From assembly GCA_002050275.1 (NCBI GenBank), contig MWTB01000004.1, forward strand, positions 124,001 through 188,000: DNA of 64,000 nucleotides, read 5' to 3'. The notes under the pieces were generated by a model. It searched no databases. It saw only the letters and a program-made list of their open reading frames with translations, and was not told the DNA's origin. This document shows positions 34,208 to 43,177 of the stretch, one piece after another. The stretch is from Anaerolineae bacterium UTCFX1. Lineage in GTDB: Bacteria > Chloroflexota > Anaerolineae > Anaerolineales > Villigracilaceae. Every line of letters starts with the position of its first letter. Position 1 is the stretch's first letter. The translations under genes were made by a program, and so were the position numbers.

Positions 34208-35569
34208 TTAAATTACCGGCAGCCAAACGGCGAACACTGTGCCTTGTCCCTCTTCAGAATTAACTTCGATCCTGCCGCCGTGTCGCTCAACAAGCCAATT
34301 GGCGATGGAAAGCCCGAGTCCAAAACCAACGCTCTTGCTGCGCGTGCGCGATTTCTCAGCGCGGTAGAAGCGCTCGAAGATATGGGTTAAATCCTCCGCT
34401 GGAATGCCAGGACCCGTATCGCGGCAAATAATGCGCGCCTGATCCTTTATTTTTTCAAGGCTAAGAAAGATTTCTCCGCCAGCAGGCGTGTATTGAATCG
34501 CATTCGCAACGAGATTAATGAGAACTTGTTTGAGCCGATCGCGGTCGCCTTTGACGATAACTTGATCAATCTCATTGAGATGTAAACGAACTTTATTCCC
34601 CGCCAGTACGCTCATTTCCTGAAAAACTTCGGCGAGAAGCAGATCGAGTTCTACAGGGCTTTCCGCCAGCGCGAGTTTTCCCGATTCAGCCTGCGCTAAC
34701 AACAACAATCCTCCCACAAGGCGCGAGAGACGCCCTGCTTCTTGATTTATACTGGTCAGCGATTCTTCGTCGAATTTCTTTATACGACGCATCAAATCCG
34801 CATTGCCTTTGATAACTGTAAGCGGCGTGCGCAGTTCGTGACTTACATCCGCAAGCAGGCGTTGCTGCGAGGTGAACAAAATTTCAAGACGTTCGAGGGT
34901 TTGGTTGAACGAATTCACTAAACTGCTAATTTCATTGGCAGGACCGTCGTATGGGATGCGGCGAGAAAGATCATCGGCGCGGTTGATCTGCTCCGTCGTC
35001 TGAGTGATGATTTTCAAGGGTTTCAACGCTTGACGAAGCGCCATCCATGCTATATTACCGGAGACTAGGACGGCGATCCCCCAAATCGCGATAAGTATTC
35101 TAAGCAATTCGCTGCTAGCCGCATCTACTGCGCTCAAATTTGCCGCAATCTGTAGAATCGCCACATGGCGGTCGTTATGCGTCAGAGGCGCGCTGACCAC
35201 TCGCAGGCGATATGTTCCCGAAGTTATATTGCTGTATACCGGAGCATTAAACTTAAACGCGCTCGGATCAAAAGGGCGGTCGGAAAAACCTTCCAACGTG
35301 CGCCAACCAGTTTGCAGCGTGTTATCCACGCCCCAGACTTGGATATACACATCGGAATTCAGCTCAATAACGGATAGGTCCACCGTAATCTCGTCAATCG
35401 GATTAACAGTCATGCCGCTGACGACAATATCCGCCGCCGTTGCAAGCTCATTGTCAATTCGGTTGATCAACATTGCCTTGAAAACAAAGATCGCCGCCGC
35501 CGCAAAGACGAGCAGAACCCCGCCTGTGAGCATCGCGTGGAGCAAAGTCAGGCGCAGGCGAAGAGACAT
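34208..35569 (-). CDS. two-component sensor histidine kinase
   Basis: This is the membrane sensor of a two-component pair with the 35604 regulator. It has two membrane helices (about residues 12-34 and 158-178) with a periplasmic sensor of about 120 residues between them, and a HAMP domain (ALKPLKIITQTTEQINRADDLSRRI). The HisKA motif is LLADVSHELRTPLTVIKGNADL, with the phospho-accepting His, and the ATPase boxes are NLVANAIQYTP, DTGPGI and GFGLGLSIAN. The signal is unknown. The gene lies 34 bases downstream of the regulator. Confidence 0.93.
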   Translation of the reverse strand: MSLRLRLTLLHAMLTGGVLLVFAAAAIFVFKAMLINRIDNELATAADIVVSGMTVNPIDEITVDLSVIELNSDVYIQVWGVDNTLQTGWRTLEGFSDRPFDPSAFKFNAPVYSNITSGTYRLRVVSAPLTHNDRHVAILQIAANLSAVDAASSELLRILIAIWGIAVLVSGNIAWMALRQALKPLKIITQTTEQINRADDLSRRIPYDGPANEISSLVNSFNQTLERLEILFTSQQRLLADVSHELRTPLTVIKGNADLMRRIKKFDEESLTSINQEAGRLSRLVGGLLLLAQAESGKLALAESPVELDLLLAEVFQEMSVLAGNKVRLHLNEIDQVIVKGDRDRLKQVLINLVANAIQYTPAGGEIFLSLEKIKDQARIICRDTGPGIPAEDLTHIFERFYRAEKSRTRSKSVGFGLGLSIANWLVERHGGRIEVNSEEGQGTVFAVWLPVI

Positions 35570-35603
35570 TATGATGCTTTAGTAGTTTTAGCGCAAATTC
35601 GGC

Positions 35604-36281
35604 TTAGGGGTTTTCGCGCATGACGTATCCAACGCCGCGCACCGTATAAAGCAAGCGCGGTTCGTCCTCCGCCTCCAGCTTTTGACGCAAATAACGAATG
35701 TATACTTCTAACACATTGCTCTCGCCGCCAAAGTCATACCCCCACACGCGATCGAAGATCACCTCGCGCGTCAGCACTTGTTTTGGATGTCGCAGGAACA
35801 ACTCGAGCAATTCATATTCTTTCGCCGTCAAGGAGATCGTGCGATTACCGCGCGAGGCTTGGCGCGTGCCAGTATCTAATGAAAGATCGGCAAATTTCAA
35901 TACCGGGATTCGCTCCGGTTGCGTCCTACGCAACAACGCGCGAACGCGCGCAAGCAATTCGTCGAGATTGAACGGCTTGACCATGTAATCATCCGCGCCC
36001 GCGTCCAATCCCTGAATGCGATCTTGTATCGTATCTTTCGCCGTCAACATCAAGATGGGAATCGAGCCGCCAGTGCGCAAACGATGGCACACTTCTAGCC
36101 CATCCATGCCGGGCAACATCCAATCTAAGATGACAAGATCGGGCGTATGATCGCGCGCAAGGATCAACCCCATGCGCCCATCGGTCGCCGAATCTACCGT
36201 GTAGCCTTCATAGGCAAGACCCCGTTGAAGCAGTTTAAGAATCTGCTGATCGTCTTCAATGATAAGGATGCGCTCGTTCAT
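35604..36281 (-). CDS. two-component response regulator, OmpR family
   Basis: The receiver domain has the acidic pair IIEDD near the start, the phosphorylated Asp in [13 protein letters not shown] (about residue 53), and the conserved Thr/Lys ([12 protein letters not shown]). The C-terminal OmpR-type winged helix includes [31 protein letters not shown]. The 225-residue length is typical. AGGAG lies before the ATG, and a possible promoter (TTACGA-N16-TATATT, 36326-36299) sits just upstream. It is probably transcribed with the kinase. Confidence 0.94.
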   Translation of the reverse strand: MNERILIIEDDQQILKLLQRGLAYEGYTVDSATDGRMGLILARDHTPDLVILDWMLPGMDGLEVCHRLRTGGSIPILMLTAKDTIQDRIQGLDAGADDYMVKPFNLDELLARVRALLRRTQPERIPVLKFADLSLDTGTRQASRGNRTISLTAKEYELLELFLRHPKQVLTREVIFDRVWGYDFGGESNVLEVYIRYLRQKLEAEDEPRLLYTVRGVGYVMRENP

Positions 36282-36378
36282 AGTAAACTCCTAAGCAAAA
36301 TATACCATAATTCGGCATAGTCGTAATGGGCGTTTCGCGCGATCTGGCAAAGCGCTTCTCGAAGAAAAGCTAGAACTA

Positions 36379-36406
36379 TTGACAATGCCCGCTTGACGCA
36401 TATAAT
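36379..36406 (+). promoter_or_regulatory. consensus promoter of the serS T-box leader
   Basis: TTGACA (36379-36384) and TATAAT (36401-36406) both match the consensus exactly and are 16 bases apart. The transcript would begin near 36413, just before T-box stem I. Confidence 0.85.
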
Positions 36407-36412
36407 TGAGGC

Positions 36413-36672
36413 GTCAAAGTTTGCGCGAAGACAAGTATCCGCTTCACTGTTCAGAGAGTCGTCGGTCAGTGCAAGACGATCAGCCGCCCGGAGAAATCCA
36501 CTTCGCCATCGCCCTTGCAGGTGCGAGAGTTCCCTCTCGCAGTAAGAGGGACGTGAGCGCCCGTTATAGCGCAATCTGAGATTGTTTTTTCTGGAGAGAA
36601 AGAAACGACAATAAATGCAGGTGGCACCACGAAACGCCCCTTCGTCCTGCGTACGGACGGGGGCGTATTTTA
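36413..36672 (+). promoter_or_regulatory. T-box riboswitch controlling serS (specifier UCC, Ser)
   Basis: A T-box senses uncharged tRNA and prevents early termination. Stem I is closed by GCGAAG (36425-36430) with CTTCGC (36501-36506). The distal loop motif CAGAGAG and GGTCAGTGCAAG follow in the usual order, and the specifier codon TCC (36497-36499) reads serine. The antiterminator has the T-box AGGTGGCACCAC (36619-36630), whose TGGC would pair with the GCCA end of tRNA-Ser. The competing terminator is ACGCCCC...CGTCC / GGACG...GGGGCGT (36634-36666), followed by ATTTTATT. All parts agree with the downstream gene. Confidence 0.92.
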
Positions 36673-36687
36673 TTCTCGAACCTTGCG

Positions 36688-36720
36688 AACCTTGCGAAGG
36701 TTTACAACCTTCGCAAGGTT
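36688..36720. repeat. perfect 15-bp inverted repeat between the T-box terminator and serS
   Basis: AACCTTGCGAAGGTT (36688-36702) and AACCTTCGCAAGGTT (36706-36720) are inverted copies around TAC. Two further partial CCTTGCGAA / CAAGGTTG units flank it. It looks like a dispersed repeat that landed in the leader. Confidence 0.7.
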
Positions 36721-36746
36721 GGGCAAGGTTGCACTGGAGGCGCTAC

Positions 36747-38015
36747 ATGTTAGACCTGAATTTGATCCGCGAGAAGCCAGACGTTATCCGCACGGCGTTG
36801 AAGAACCGCCAAATGGATTCTTTTTCGATCGAGGAGATTATTCAATTCGATGAGAAACGCCGCGCATTGCTCACCGAAGTGGAGCAGTTAAAGGCTGAAC
36901 GCAATTCCGTTTCGAAAGAAATTGGAAAAATGAAAGACGCGGCGGAACGCGAAAGGAAAATTGTTGCGATGCGCGAAGTGGGCGATAAGATCGCCGCACT
37001 CGACAAGGAGGTCGCGGAGGTCGAGGCAAGGTTAACGTCGCTAACAAGCGCCCTGCCTAATATTCCAGATGCACGTACGCCAATAGGCGCATCCGAAGAG
37101 GAAAACGTCGTCTTGCGCACGGTCGGGCAACTTCCCGCATTTGATTTCGAGCCGAAAGCGCATTGGGATTTGGGTCCCGCGCTGGGCGTCATTGATTTTG
37201 AACGCGGCACGAAGATCACGGGTTCGCGCTTTTATGTGTTGAGCGGCGCGGGCGCGAGACTGCAACGCGCGTTGATCGCGTTCATGCTCGATCTTCATGT
37301 TCGGCAAGGCTACACCGAAAAATATTTGCCGTTCATGGTGAAGACCGAGACGGTGTTCGGCGCGGGTCAGTTGCCGAAGTTCGCCGATAATTTATATAAG
37401 GATCACGAGGAAGATCTGTATTTCGTGCCGACCGCCGAAGTGCCGCTGACCGGTTTGCACATGGATGAAATTCTCGATGAGGCGCAGTTGCCGTTGCTCT
37501 ACACGGGATACACGCCATGCTTCCGCCGCGAGAAGATGAGCGCGGGGCGCGACGTGCGCGGGATCAAACGCGGACATCAATTCGATAAAGTTGAAATGTA
37601 CATGTATGCCAAACCCGAAGAGTCGGATGCGTTGCTCGAAAAAATGCGCGAAGACGCCGAAGCGACTTGCGCCGCGTTGGGACTCACGTATCGAGTCAAA
37701 CAACTTTGCACAGGCGATCTCGGTTTTGGCTCGGCGATCACATACGACATCGAAGTTTGGGCGGCGGGGTGCAACGAGTGGCTGGAAGTGTCATCGGTCT
37801 CGAATGTGCGCGACTTTCAGGCGCGACGCGCGAATATAAAGTATCGTCCTGCCGATGGCGGCAAGGCACGATTGCTCCACACGTTGAACGGATCGGGGCT
37901 GGGTCTGCCGCGTACGATGATCGCGGTGATGGAGAACAATCAACAAGCCGATGGCTCGATCCGTGTTCCTGAAGCCCTGCGCCCGTGGATGGGCGGCGTG
38001 GATACAATCAAATAA
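36747..38015 (+). CDS. serS: seryl-tRNA synthetase
   Basis: SerRS charges tRNA-Ser. The protein starts [22 protein letters not shown], followed by the long antiparallel coiled-coil arm (residues about 30-100) that grips the tRNA. The class II motifs include [31 protein letters not shown] (motif 2) and [34 protein letters not shown] (motif 3). GGAGG (36736-36740) stands six bases before the ATG at 36747, giving 422 residues; earlier in-frame codons lie inside the T-box. Expression is controlled by that T-box. The next gene starts directly after the stop codon. Confidence 0.96.
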   Translation: MLDLNLIREKPDVIRTALKNRQMDSFSIEEIIQFDEKRRALLTEVEQLKAERNSVSKEIGKMKDAAERERKIVAMREVGDKIAALDKEVAEVEARLTSLTSALPNIPDARTPIGASEEENVVLRTVGQLPAFDFEPKAHWDLGPALGVIDFERGTKITGSRFYVLSGAGARLQRALIAFMLDLHVRQGYTEKYLPFMVKTETVFGAGQLPKFADNLYKDHEEDLYFVPTAEVPLTGLHMDEILDEAQLPLLYTGYTPCFRREKMSAGRDVRGIKRGHQFDKVEMYMYAKPEESDALLEKMREDAEATCAALGLTYRVKQLCTGDLGFGSAITYDIEVWAAGCNEWLEVSSVSNVRDFQARRANIKYRPADGGKARLLHTLNGSGLGLPRTMIAVMENNQQADGSIRVPEALRPWMGGVDTIK

Positions 38016-38549
38016 ATGCTGCCTCCCGAATCTCTCTCCAACTGGCAGATCGTATGGATGTTCGTTCTCGATACGCTCACGCTTTTCTTTCTATTTGTAG
38101 GGTTGTTAGGATTAATTGTGCCGATCTTCCCGGGTCTCACCGTGATGTGGTTCGGCGCGCTGATCTACGCGCTAATTCAAAGTTTCGCGCAACATATGAC
38201 GTTTTGGGATTGGACGCTGTTCGCGATCATCACCCTGCTAATGATCGCCGGCAATATCGTGGATAACGTTATCATCGCTCGCAAAATGCGCGATAAATTC
38301 GTACCGTGGAGTTCGATCCTGCTGGCGTTCGCGGCAAGTCTAACCGCCAGTTTATTCCTCACGCCCATCGTCGGGCTGGCGAGCGCGCCGCTTGCGCTGT
38401 TTGGTCTGGAATATCGCCGACTACGCGATAAAACTGCGGCAATCGAGTCAACGAAAGCATATATGGTCGGCTGGGGCTGGTCGTTCGCCGCAAGGTTCGG
38501 CATCGGAATTTTAATTCTCGGCTCATGGATGTTATGGGCTTGGGTATAA
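38016..38549 (+). CDS. DUF456 membrane protein
   Basis: The 177-residue protein has about five membrane helices with the segment FLFVGLLGLIVPIFPGLTVMWFGALIYAL and a glycine-rich last helix, the pattern of DUF456. Its function is unknown. It begins immediately after the serS stop codon, so it is very likely co-transcribed and coupled with serS. Confidence 0.8.
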   Translation: MLPPESLSNWQIVWMFVLDTLTLFFLFVGLLGLIVPIFPGLTVMWFGALIYALIQSFAQHMTFWDWTLFAIITLLMIAGNIVDNVIIARKMRDKFVPWSSILLAFAASLTASLFLTPIVGLASAPLALFGLEYRRLRDKTAAIESTKAYMVGWGWSFAARFGIGILILGSWMLWAWV

Positions 38550-38574
38550 TTCATTATAGAAAAGGAGATTTATC

Positions 38575-38874
38575 ATGCCCCCTATCATTGGTGAATTGTT
38601 CGGTCTGTTCGGCTTTCTCGTCCGCGTTCTCGGGTTTCTTCTCTTCGGCTTCGCCATTGGGAAGTTCGTCCTCGATCAGTTCAAGAGCGCAGGCTGGCAA
38701 ACGCAAGTCGCATTAGCGCTCGGCTTCTTTGCGCTAGCGGCATCGTTCACACGCTATGCCACACCGGGCGCAGCAGGCGCGTTCGCGTTGGGCGCCGCCG
38801 CCGCTTTTCTAATGACATTTACGCCGAAGAAGAGCGAAGAGGAAGACAAGGAAGAAAAAGGCAAGAAGAAATAA
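38575..38874 (+). CDS. small membrane protein with charged C-terminal tail
   Basis: I do not recognise this 99-residue protein. It has a hydrophobic N-terminal half (helices near residues 8-30 and 44-58), an Ala/Gly-rich third helix (66-82) and a tail of almost only Lys and Glu (SEEEDKEEKGKKK). A strong AAAGGAG lies 7 bases before the ATG, and a terminator follows. It is probably the last gene of the serS transcript. Confidence 0.7.
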   Translation: MPPIIGELFGLFGFLVRVLGFLLFGFAIGKFVLDQFKSAGWQTQVALALGFFALAASFTRYATPGAAGAFALGAAAAFLMTFTPKKSEEEDKEEKGKKK

Positions 38875-38879
38875 ACGAC

Positions 38880-38900
38880 AGGCTCCCGTTTTGGGAGCCT
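38880..38900. terminator. hairpin terminator after the serS transcript
   Basis: AGGCTCCC (38880-38887) pairs with GGGAGCCT (38893-38900) around GTTTT. It lies between convergent genes, 5 bases after one stop codon and 3 before the other, with only a short T-rich tail. Confidence 0.65.
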
Positions 38901-38903
38901 GAA

Positions 38904-39368
38904 TTATTTCTTCGCATCTTGCACAGATCGGATCGCAATTTCTGTAAATTTTCTTCCCGTTGCATTTTCGTCTAAGCCGATAAACGACATCCCGTCTTCA
39001 GATACATCTGTGAACTTACCGTTGACATTGAGACCCGAGTCGGGAATCATTTTTGCAAACGATGATTGAGCATAATCTTGAATCGTCACATCGTTCAATT
39101 GCGCGGATAACACGGCAACCTGAGTCTTCGTTCCGCCCGTTGCCCACACCAGCCAACGGGGAGTGACGACCGCGCCCATGTATGTCGCCTCCGCCCCGCC
39201 AAACAATCCTTTTTTGACCTTTTCTGAATCCGTTTGGATGCACATCAACACATCAGACAAAATGTCGCCAAGAGTATATCGTTCAATGTGCGCGTTGATC
39301 GCCTGAGATAATTCAGGGCGCAAAGCGGTGAAATCAACTTCTTTTGTTACTCGTTTCCAATCAGGCAT
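38904..39368 (-). CDS. conserved-looking soluble protein of unknown function
   Basis: I do not recognise this 154-residue protein. It has no membrane helix, and it resembles small PH-like or lipid-binding folds in its alternating beta pattern (YMGAVVTPRWLVWATGGTKTQVAVLSAQLNDVTIQDY), but this is only an impression. The ATG at 39368 has GGGAG 6 bases upstream and overlaps the end of the M42 peptidase gene, so it is probably the last gene of that row. Confidence 0.6.
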   Translation of the reverse strand: MPDWKRVTKEVDFTALRPELSQAINAHIERYTLGDILSDVLMCIQTDSEKVKKGLFGGAEATYMGAVVTPRWLVWATGGTKTQVAVLSAQLNDVTIQDYAQSSFAKMIPDSGLNVNGKFTDVSEDGMSFIGLDENATGRKFTEIAIRSVQDAKK

Positions 39369-39369
39369 T

Positions 39370-40377
39370 TTATTCTCCCAGATCAACCTTCGCTCGCAAC
39401 ATCGCCGTCAACAACTTGACCGAGTTCTGCACGTCGGCAAAGTCCACTATTTCGGACGGCGAGTGAACATAACGCGTAGGAATCGAGAGGCAGCCGGCCG
39501 GCACGCCTGCGCGCGTAAGCTGCATGGCGCGCGCATCCGTCGAGCCGAACAACAGAACTTCGCGTTGATAGGGCAATTTATTTTTCTCCGCCGTACGAAT
39601 CATCCACTGTACGACGCGCGGATCGGCGATCATGCCCGAATCTTGGAATTTTATACAAGGACCTGCGCCCAATTTCATTTCCATTTTAGGCGCGTTGGGC
39701 GTATCCGCCGCCGCTGTAACATCAACCGCAATACCAAGATCGGGGTCCACGCCAAATGCGGAAGTCGTCGCGCCGCGTAAGCCCACCTCTTCTTGCGTGG
39801 TGAACACGAAATACACATCGTGCGGAGTAGACTTTAAGGCGCGCAGCGTTTCAATCGCAACCAGCACGCCCACGCGATCATCCATAGACTTGGCGGCAAA
39901 GCGGTTGCCCATCTCAGTGAAGGGGCGGTCGAACGCCGCGACATCGCCTACTTTTACAGGGCAGTCTCTTCGACTCGTCGCGCCAACGTCAATGTACATT
40001 TTATCCAACGCAGGCGTTTCGTTCATCTTCTCTAAACGGTCATGCCCGATAACGCCTGCAACGCCGTTCAAAAAGCGGACTCGCCCTCCCGGCGTATAAC
40101 GTCCAAACACACCGCCGATAGACGAGAAGCGCACAAAGCCATGCTCGTCAATGTAACTTGCCATCAGCCCAATCTCGTCCATGTGCGCGGCAATCATGAT
40201 CTTCTTCGTATCTTTTGTAACTTTCGAGGGGCGTTTGCGCGCAATGAGATTGCCGAGCGCATCCACCTTGATCTCGTCGGCGAGCGGTTTCACTTCGGCA
40301 TAGACCAGAGTGCGGATGTTTTCTTCATAACCCGATGGTCCAAATGTTTCAGTCAATTGCTTGAGGAGAATTTTCAT
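39370..40377 (-). CDS. M42-family aminopeptidase (third of three)
   Basis: M42 enzymes are large oligomeric di-zinc or di-cobalt aminopeptidases. The motifs here are IAAHMDEIGLMA (residues about 63-74), KSMDDRVG (about 168-175), TTQEEVGLRGA (about 203-213, catalytic Glu pair), a metal Asp in IAVDVTAA and the C-terminal IPTRYVHSPSE (His ligand). The length of 335 is normal. It is one of three neighbouring M42 genes read in the same direction. The gene after it overlaps its end. Confidence 0.92.
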   Translation of the reverse strand: MKILLKQLTETFGPSGYEENIRTLVYAEVKPLADEIKVDALGNLIARKRPSKVTKDTKKIMIAAHMDEIGLMASYIDEHGFVRFSSIGGVFGRYTPGGRVRFLNGVAGVIGHDRLEKMNETPALDKMYIDVGATSRRDCPVKVGDVAAFDRPFTEMGNRFAAKSMDDRVGVLVAIETLRALKSTPHDVYFVFTTQEEVGLRGATTSAFGVDPDLGIAVDVTAAADTPNAPKMEMKLGAGPCIKFQDSGMIADPRVVQWMIRTAEKNKLPYQREVLLFGSTDARAMQLTRAGVPAGCLSIPTRYVHSPSEIVDFADVQNSVKLLTAMLRAKVDLGE

Positions 40378-40491
40378 GAAAAGTTCCTTTAATAAGGGAG
40401 TTGGTCGTTAGAAGAACAATAAAAATCATCGCGTGGAACGGCTTTTCGTTTCTGTGGATAAAAAGCGCAACAAATCGCGTTCCATATGCGC

Positions 40492-41541
40492 CTATTCGCT
40501 TTTGATCAGATCCGTCGCGATCTTCTTCAGCGCGACGTGCAATAAATTCAACGTGTTCTTCCAGTCGTCTACCCGCGAAACGCTGAGGGGCGAATGAGTA
40601 TAACGATGCGGCACAGAAACGGACACGGTCGGAACGCCTGCGAGCGCACGTTGAATCGCCGCCCCATCTGTGCCGCCGCCGCCCGGCTGACGGAATTGGT
40701 AGGGAATCGATTCTGACTCCGCTACGGTTTGAAGAAAGCGAACCAACCGAGTGTCGTGCAGAGTCGAGCCGTCCGCGATATAAATCGCGGGACCGTGTCC
40801 AAGCTTCGTGTTATACGATGCGTTCTCGTCTCCGTCAAAGTGCGGCAAATCATTCGCTGGCGTCGAGTCGATCACAATCGCAAGATCGGGGTTGAAGTAA
40901 TGCGCCGCCACTTTCGCGCCACGTAAGCCAATCTCTTCCTGTACGGTGAACGCCGCGCACAGGTCAATGTTCGCTGGCGCATGTTTGAACAACTCGATCA
41001 ACGTCGCAACGCCGAAACGGTTATCAAGCGATTTCGCCATGATCGAAGGACCCACGCGACGAAACTTTGCGGCAAAACCAGCGCGATCTCCGATCTTTGC
41101 CTTGCCCGCGAGGCCGAGATCAATGCGCAATGAGTCAACAGGAACTTTGCGTGTGCGCTCATCCGACTCCATCAAATGGACAGGTTTGCCGCCGATCACG
41201 CCGGCGATGCGCTCTTTGCCGACGTAAACTTGTTTGCCCACTAGATGACGCGCGTCTATGCCGCCGACCGTTTCAAACGCATAGATACCTTCGCCTTCAT
41301 CGGCGACGATCATAAACCCGACCTCGTCCATATGCGCGTCGAGCATAACTCGAACGCGCTTCGTTCCGCGTCCGCGTTTGATCGCGAGGACGTTGCCCAG
41401 CGCATCCACTCGCATATCGTCGGCATATTCTCGAATTTCATCGAGGACGATCGCGCGCACTGCTCCTTCATCGCCGGAGACTGCGATAACATTACAGAGT
41501 TTTTCAAGCAATTTGATTTGAGAGATTCCGAGAGATGGCAT
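40492..41541 (-). CDS. M42-family aminopeptidase (second of three)
   Basis: The 349-residue protein has the M42 set: MLDAHMDEVGFMI, MAKSLDNRFGVA, TVQEEIGLRGAKVAAH, the metal-binding VIDSTPAND and VSVPHRYTHSPLSV. It differs from its neighbours in the PGGGGTDGAAIQRA segment. It lies 24 bases after the first M42 gene and 114 bases before the third, so at least the first two are probably one transcript. Different substrate preferences of the three are plausible but not visible from sequence. Confidence 0.92.
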   Translation of the reverse strand: MPSLGISQIKLLEKLCNVIAVSGDEGAVRAIVLDEIREYADDMRVDALGNVLAIKRGRGTKRVRVMLDAHMDEVGFMIVADEGEGIYAFETVGGIDARHLVGKQVYVGKERIAGVIGGKPVHLMESDERTRKVPVDSLRIDLGLAGKAKIGDRAGFAAKFRRVGPSIMAKSLDNRFGVATLIELFKHAPANIDLCAAFTVQEEIGLRGAKVAAHYFNPDLAIVIDSTPANDLPHFDGDENASYNTKLGHGPAIYIADGSTLHDTRLVRFLQTVAESESIPYQFRQPGGGGTDGAAIQRALAGVPTVSVSVPHRYTHSPLSVSRVDDWKNTLNLLHVALKKIATDLIKSE

Positions 41542-41565
41542 AATAGTATAGGGATAAGGTAGAGG

Positions 41566-42639
41566 TTAATCGTCCCAGACAATGCTTTCGACGAAATTTT
41601 CATCAAGCGAAGCGATGAATTCTGCCAGCAAGCGTCCTGTGCGCTGAATATCTTTGACCAAGACCACTTCGACCGGCGTGTGCATGTAACGAATTGGGAA
41701 CTCAACCAACGCAGTAGGAATTCCCTCCGCCGCGACCTGAATGGGGTAGGCATCCGTTCCCGAATGCGAGGGGGCGACGTCAAGGAACCAGGGGATCTCA
41801 AGGCGGTCCGCTAGAGTCGTCATTTTTCTGTGCAGGAATGGGTGCATATTTGGACCCATGCACAAGCCAACGCCTTTACCGACAGCATGCGTTCGCCAGC
41901 CATTTGCGCCCGGTCCTTTAGCAAAAGTGACGTCCATCGCAATTGCAATATCGGGTCGGATGTCAAATGCGGAAGTATACGCGCCGAGGAAACTCGTCTC
42001 TTCTTGTACGGTAGCCGCCGCCCAAACGTCCCACGCATGCGATTTCGATTGTAACTCCTCTAAGCAAACCGTCAACGCGGCGACAGATGCGCGATTATCA
42101 ACAGTATGACCTGAAAGCATGCCGCCGGCGAGTTCCATCGGTTCATTTGCAAACGAAACAAGATCGCCCACTTTGACCTTGCGTTCCACCTCGCGCTGAG
42201 TCAAACCCGTGTCTACCAACAGATAGCCAATTTCAAGCGCGCCGCTTCCAGCCAATTCGGGCAATAACTTCGGAGAGGGCATTGCAATTACGGCTGGGAG
42301 TTTGTCGCCGCTTGACGCGTAGACCGTCGCTTCCGCGCCGGGCAATACACGAATGTCAATCCCGCCAACGTCTGTAATGCGAAGAAAGCCGTCTTCGATC
42401 TGGCTGACTCGCATGCCGATAGCATCCATATGCGCGGCGAGCAAAACAGAAGGGCGTTTCCCTTTCCGCTTACTGAGCTCACCGCGCTTCAACCCGTGCA
42501 ATGAGCCGACACGGCTGAAGCGCGTCTCATCCACCAGCAAACGCCACCTTTCTTCAATAAGTTTTGCGACGGGCATTTCACTGCCCGACACCCCCGAAGC
42601 GGATAATAGCGTTTTTAGGAAAGGAAGGATATCTGTCAT
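41566..42639 (-). CDS. M42-family aminopeptidase (first of three, divergent)
   Basis: The 357-residue protein has LLAAHMDAIGMRV, where Ala replaces the Glu of the usual HMDEIG, then SGHTVDNRASVA, TVQEETSFLGAYTSAFD and EFPIRYMHTPVEV. The metal ligands are kept, but the TVDNR and ETSFLG versions make it the most divergent of the three paralogues. It may have a different specificity. It opens the row of three peptidase genes on the minus strand; no clear Shine-Dalgarno sequence is visible. Confidence 0.88.
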   Translation of the reverse strand: MTDILPFLKTLLSASGVSGSEMPVAKLIEERWRLLVDETRFSRVGSLHGLKRGELSKRKGKRPSVLLAAHMDAIGMRVSQIEDGFLRITDVGGIDIRVLPGAEATVYASSGDKLPAVIAMPSPKLLPELAGSGALEIGYLLVDTGLTQREVERKVKVGDLVSFANEPMELAGGMLSGHTVDNRASVAALTVCLEELQSKSHAWDVWAAATVQEETSFLGAYTSAFDIRPDIAIAMDVTFAKGPGANGWRTHAVGKGVGLCMGPNMHPFLHRKMTTLADRLEIPWFLDVAPSHSGTDAYPIQVAAEGIPTALVEFPIRYMHTPVEVVLVKDIQRTGRLLAEFIASLDENFVESIVWDD

Positions 42640-42644
42640 AGCGG

Positions 42645-43151
42645 TTAGGGCGTTCCTATCGGCGTGTTAAACGGCGTAATTGAAGATGTTAATGTGGCAG
42701 CCGGCGTCAGCGAAGGCGTGAGCGAAGGAGTTAACGAGGGCGTGAGCGAAGGGGTCAACGAGGGAGTGAGCGAGGGCGTGAATGTAAACGTCGGCGTAAG
42801 GCTCGGTGTAAATGAGGGGATGGGCGTTAAAGACGGCGTATTCGATGCTGGCTGAAAGTTCGTTGGGGAGGGCCGCGGGGTTATCGTCTCCGTCGGAGTC
42901 GGAGTAAAGGTCGGCGTATCGGTGGCGGTACCGGTCAAAATGAGCGGCGTGACGCTAACAGTCGAGATGTGAAGCGTTTCCGTTATCGTCGGCGCGATAA
43001 AAGAAGTTTCCGTCGGCGTAGGCGTGGCAGTTTTGACGTCAGGCGCGAGAGCTAGCGCTAACCATCCTACGCAATAGCAAGGCACAGTGGCAAGAACGAC
43101 GCTGATCAATGTAAGACGGCGACGGTTGGTCGCATTGGAGGTTTCGTACAT
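42645..43151 (-). CDS. single-helix membrane protein with (SLTP)n stalk
   Basis: This protein has one N-terminal membrane helix (LISVVLATVPCYCVGWLALALAP) and then only a Thr/Pro/Ser-rich chain of about 130 residues ending in repeated SLTP units. It has no recognisable domain. It is probably an anchored, extended surface stalk. I prefer the ATG at 43151 (168 residues); one at 43172 is also in frame. It is divergent from the SbcC-like gene, whose start is only a few bases away. Confidence 0.6.
   Translation of the reverse strand: MYETSNATNRRRLTLISVVLATVPCYCVGWLALALAPDVKTATPTPTETSFIAPTITETLHISTVSVTPLILTGTATDTPTFTPTPTETITPRPSPTNFQPASNTPSLTPIPSFTPSLTPTFTFTPSLTPSLTPSLTPSLTPSLTPSLTPAATLTSSITPFNTPIGTP
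42709..42780. repeat. six 12-bp tandem repeats encoding the SLTP units
   Basis: Six near-identical units of the form AGCGAAGGCGTG follow one another, each encoding SLTP on the minus strand. Units differ at a few positions, mostly synonymous. Copy number is expected to vary between strains. Confidence 0.85.
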
Positions 43152-43177
43152 AGCGGTTCGATTATAATCCATCGTAC

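Noticed and set aside
42709-42780. CRISPR-like array
   Set aside because: The units are 12 bp without spacers and encode the SLTP stalk; no cas genes are present.
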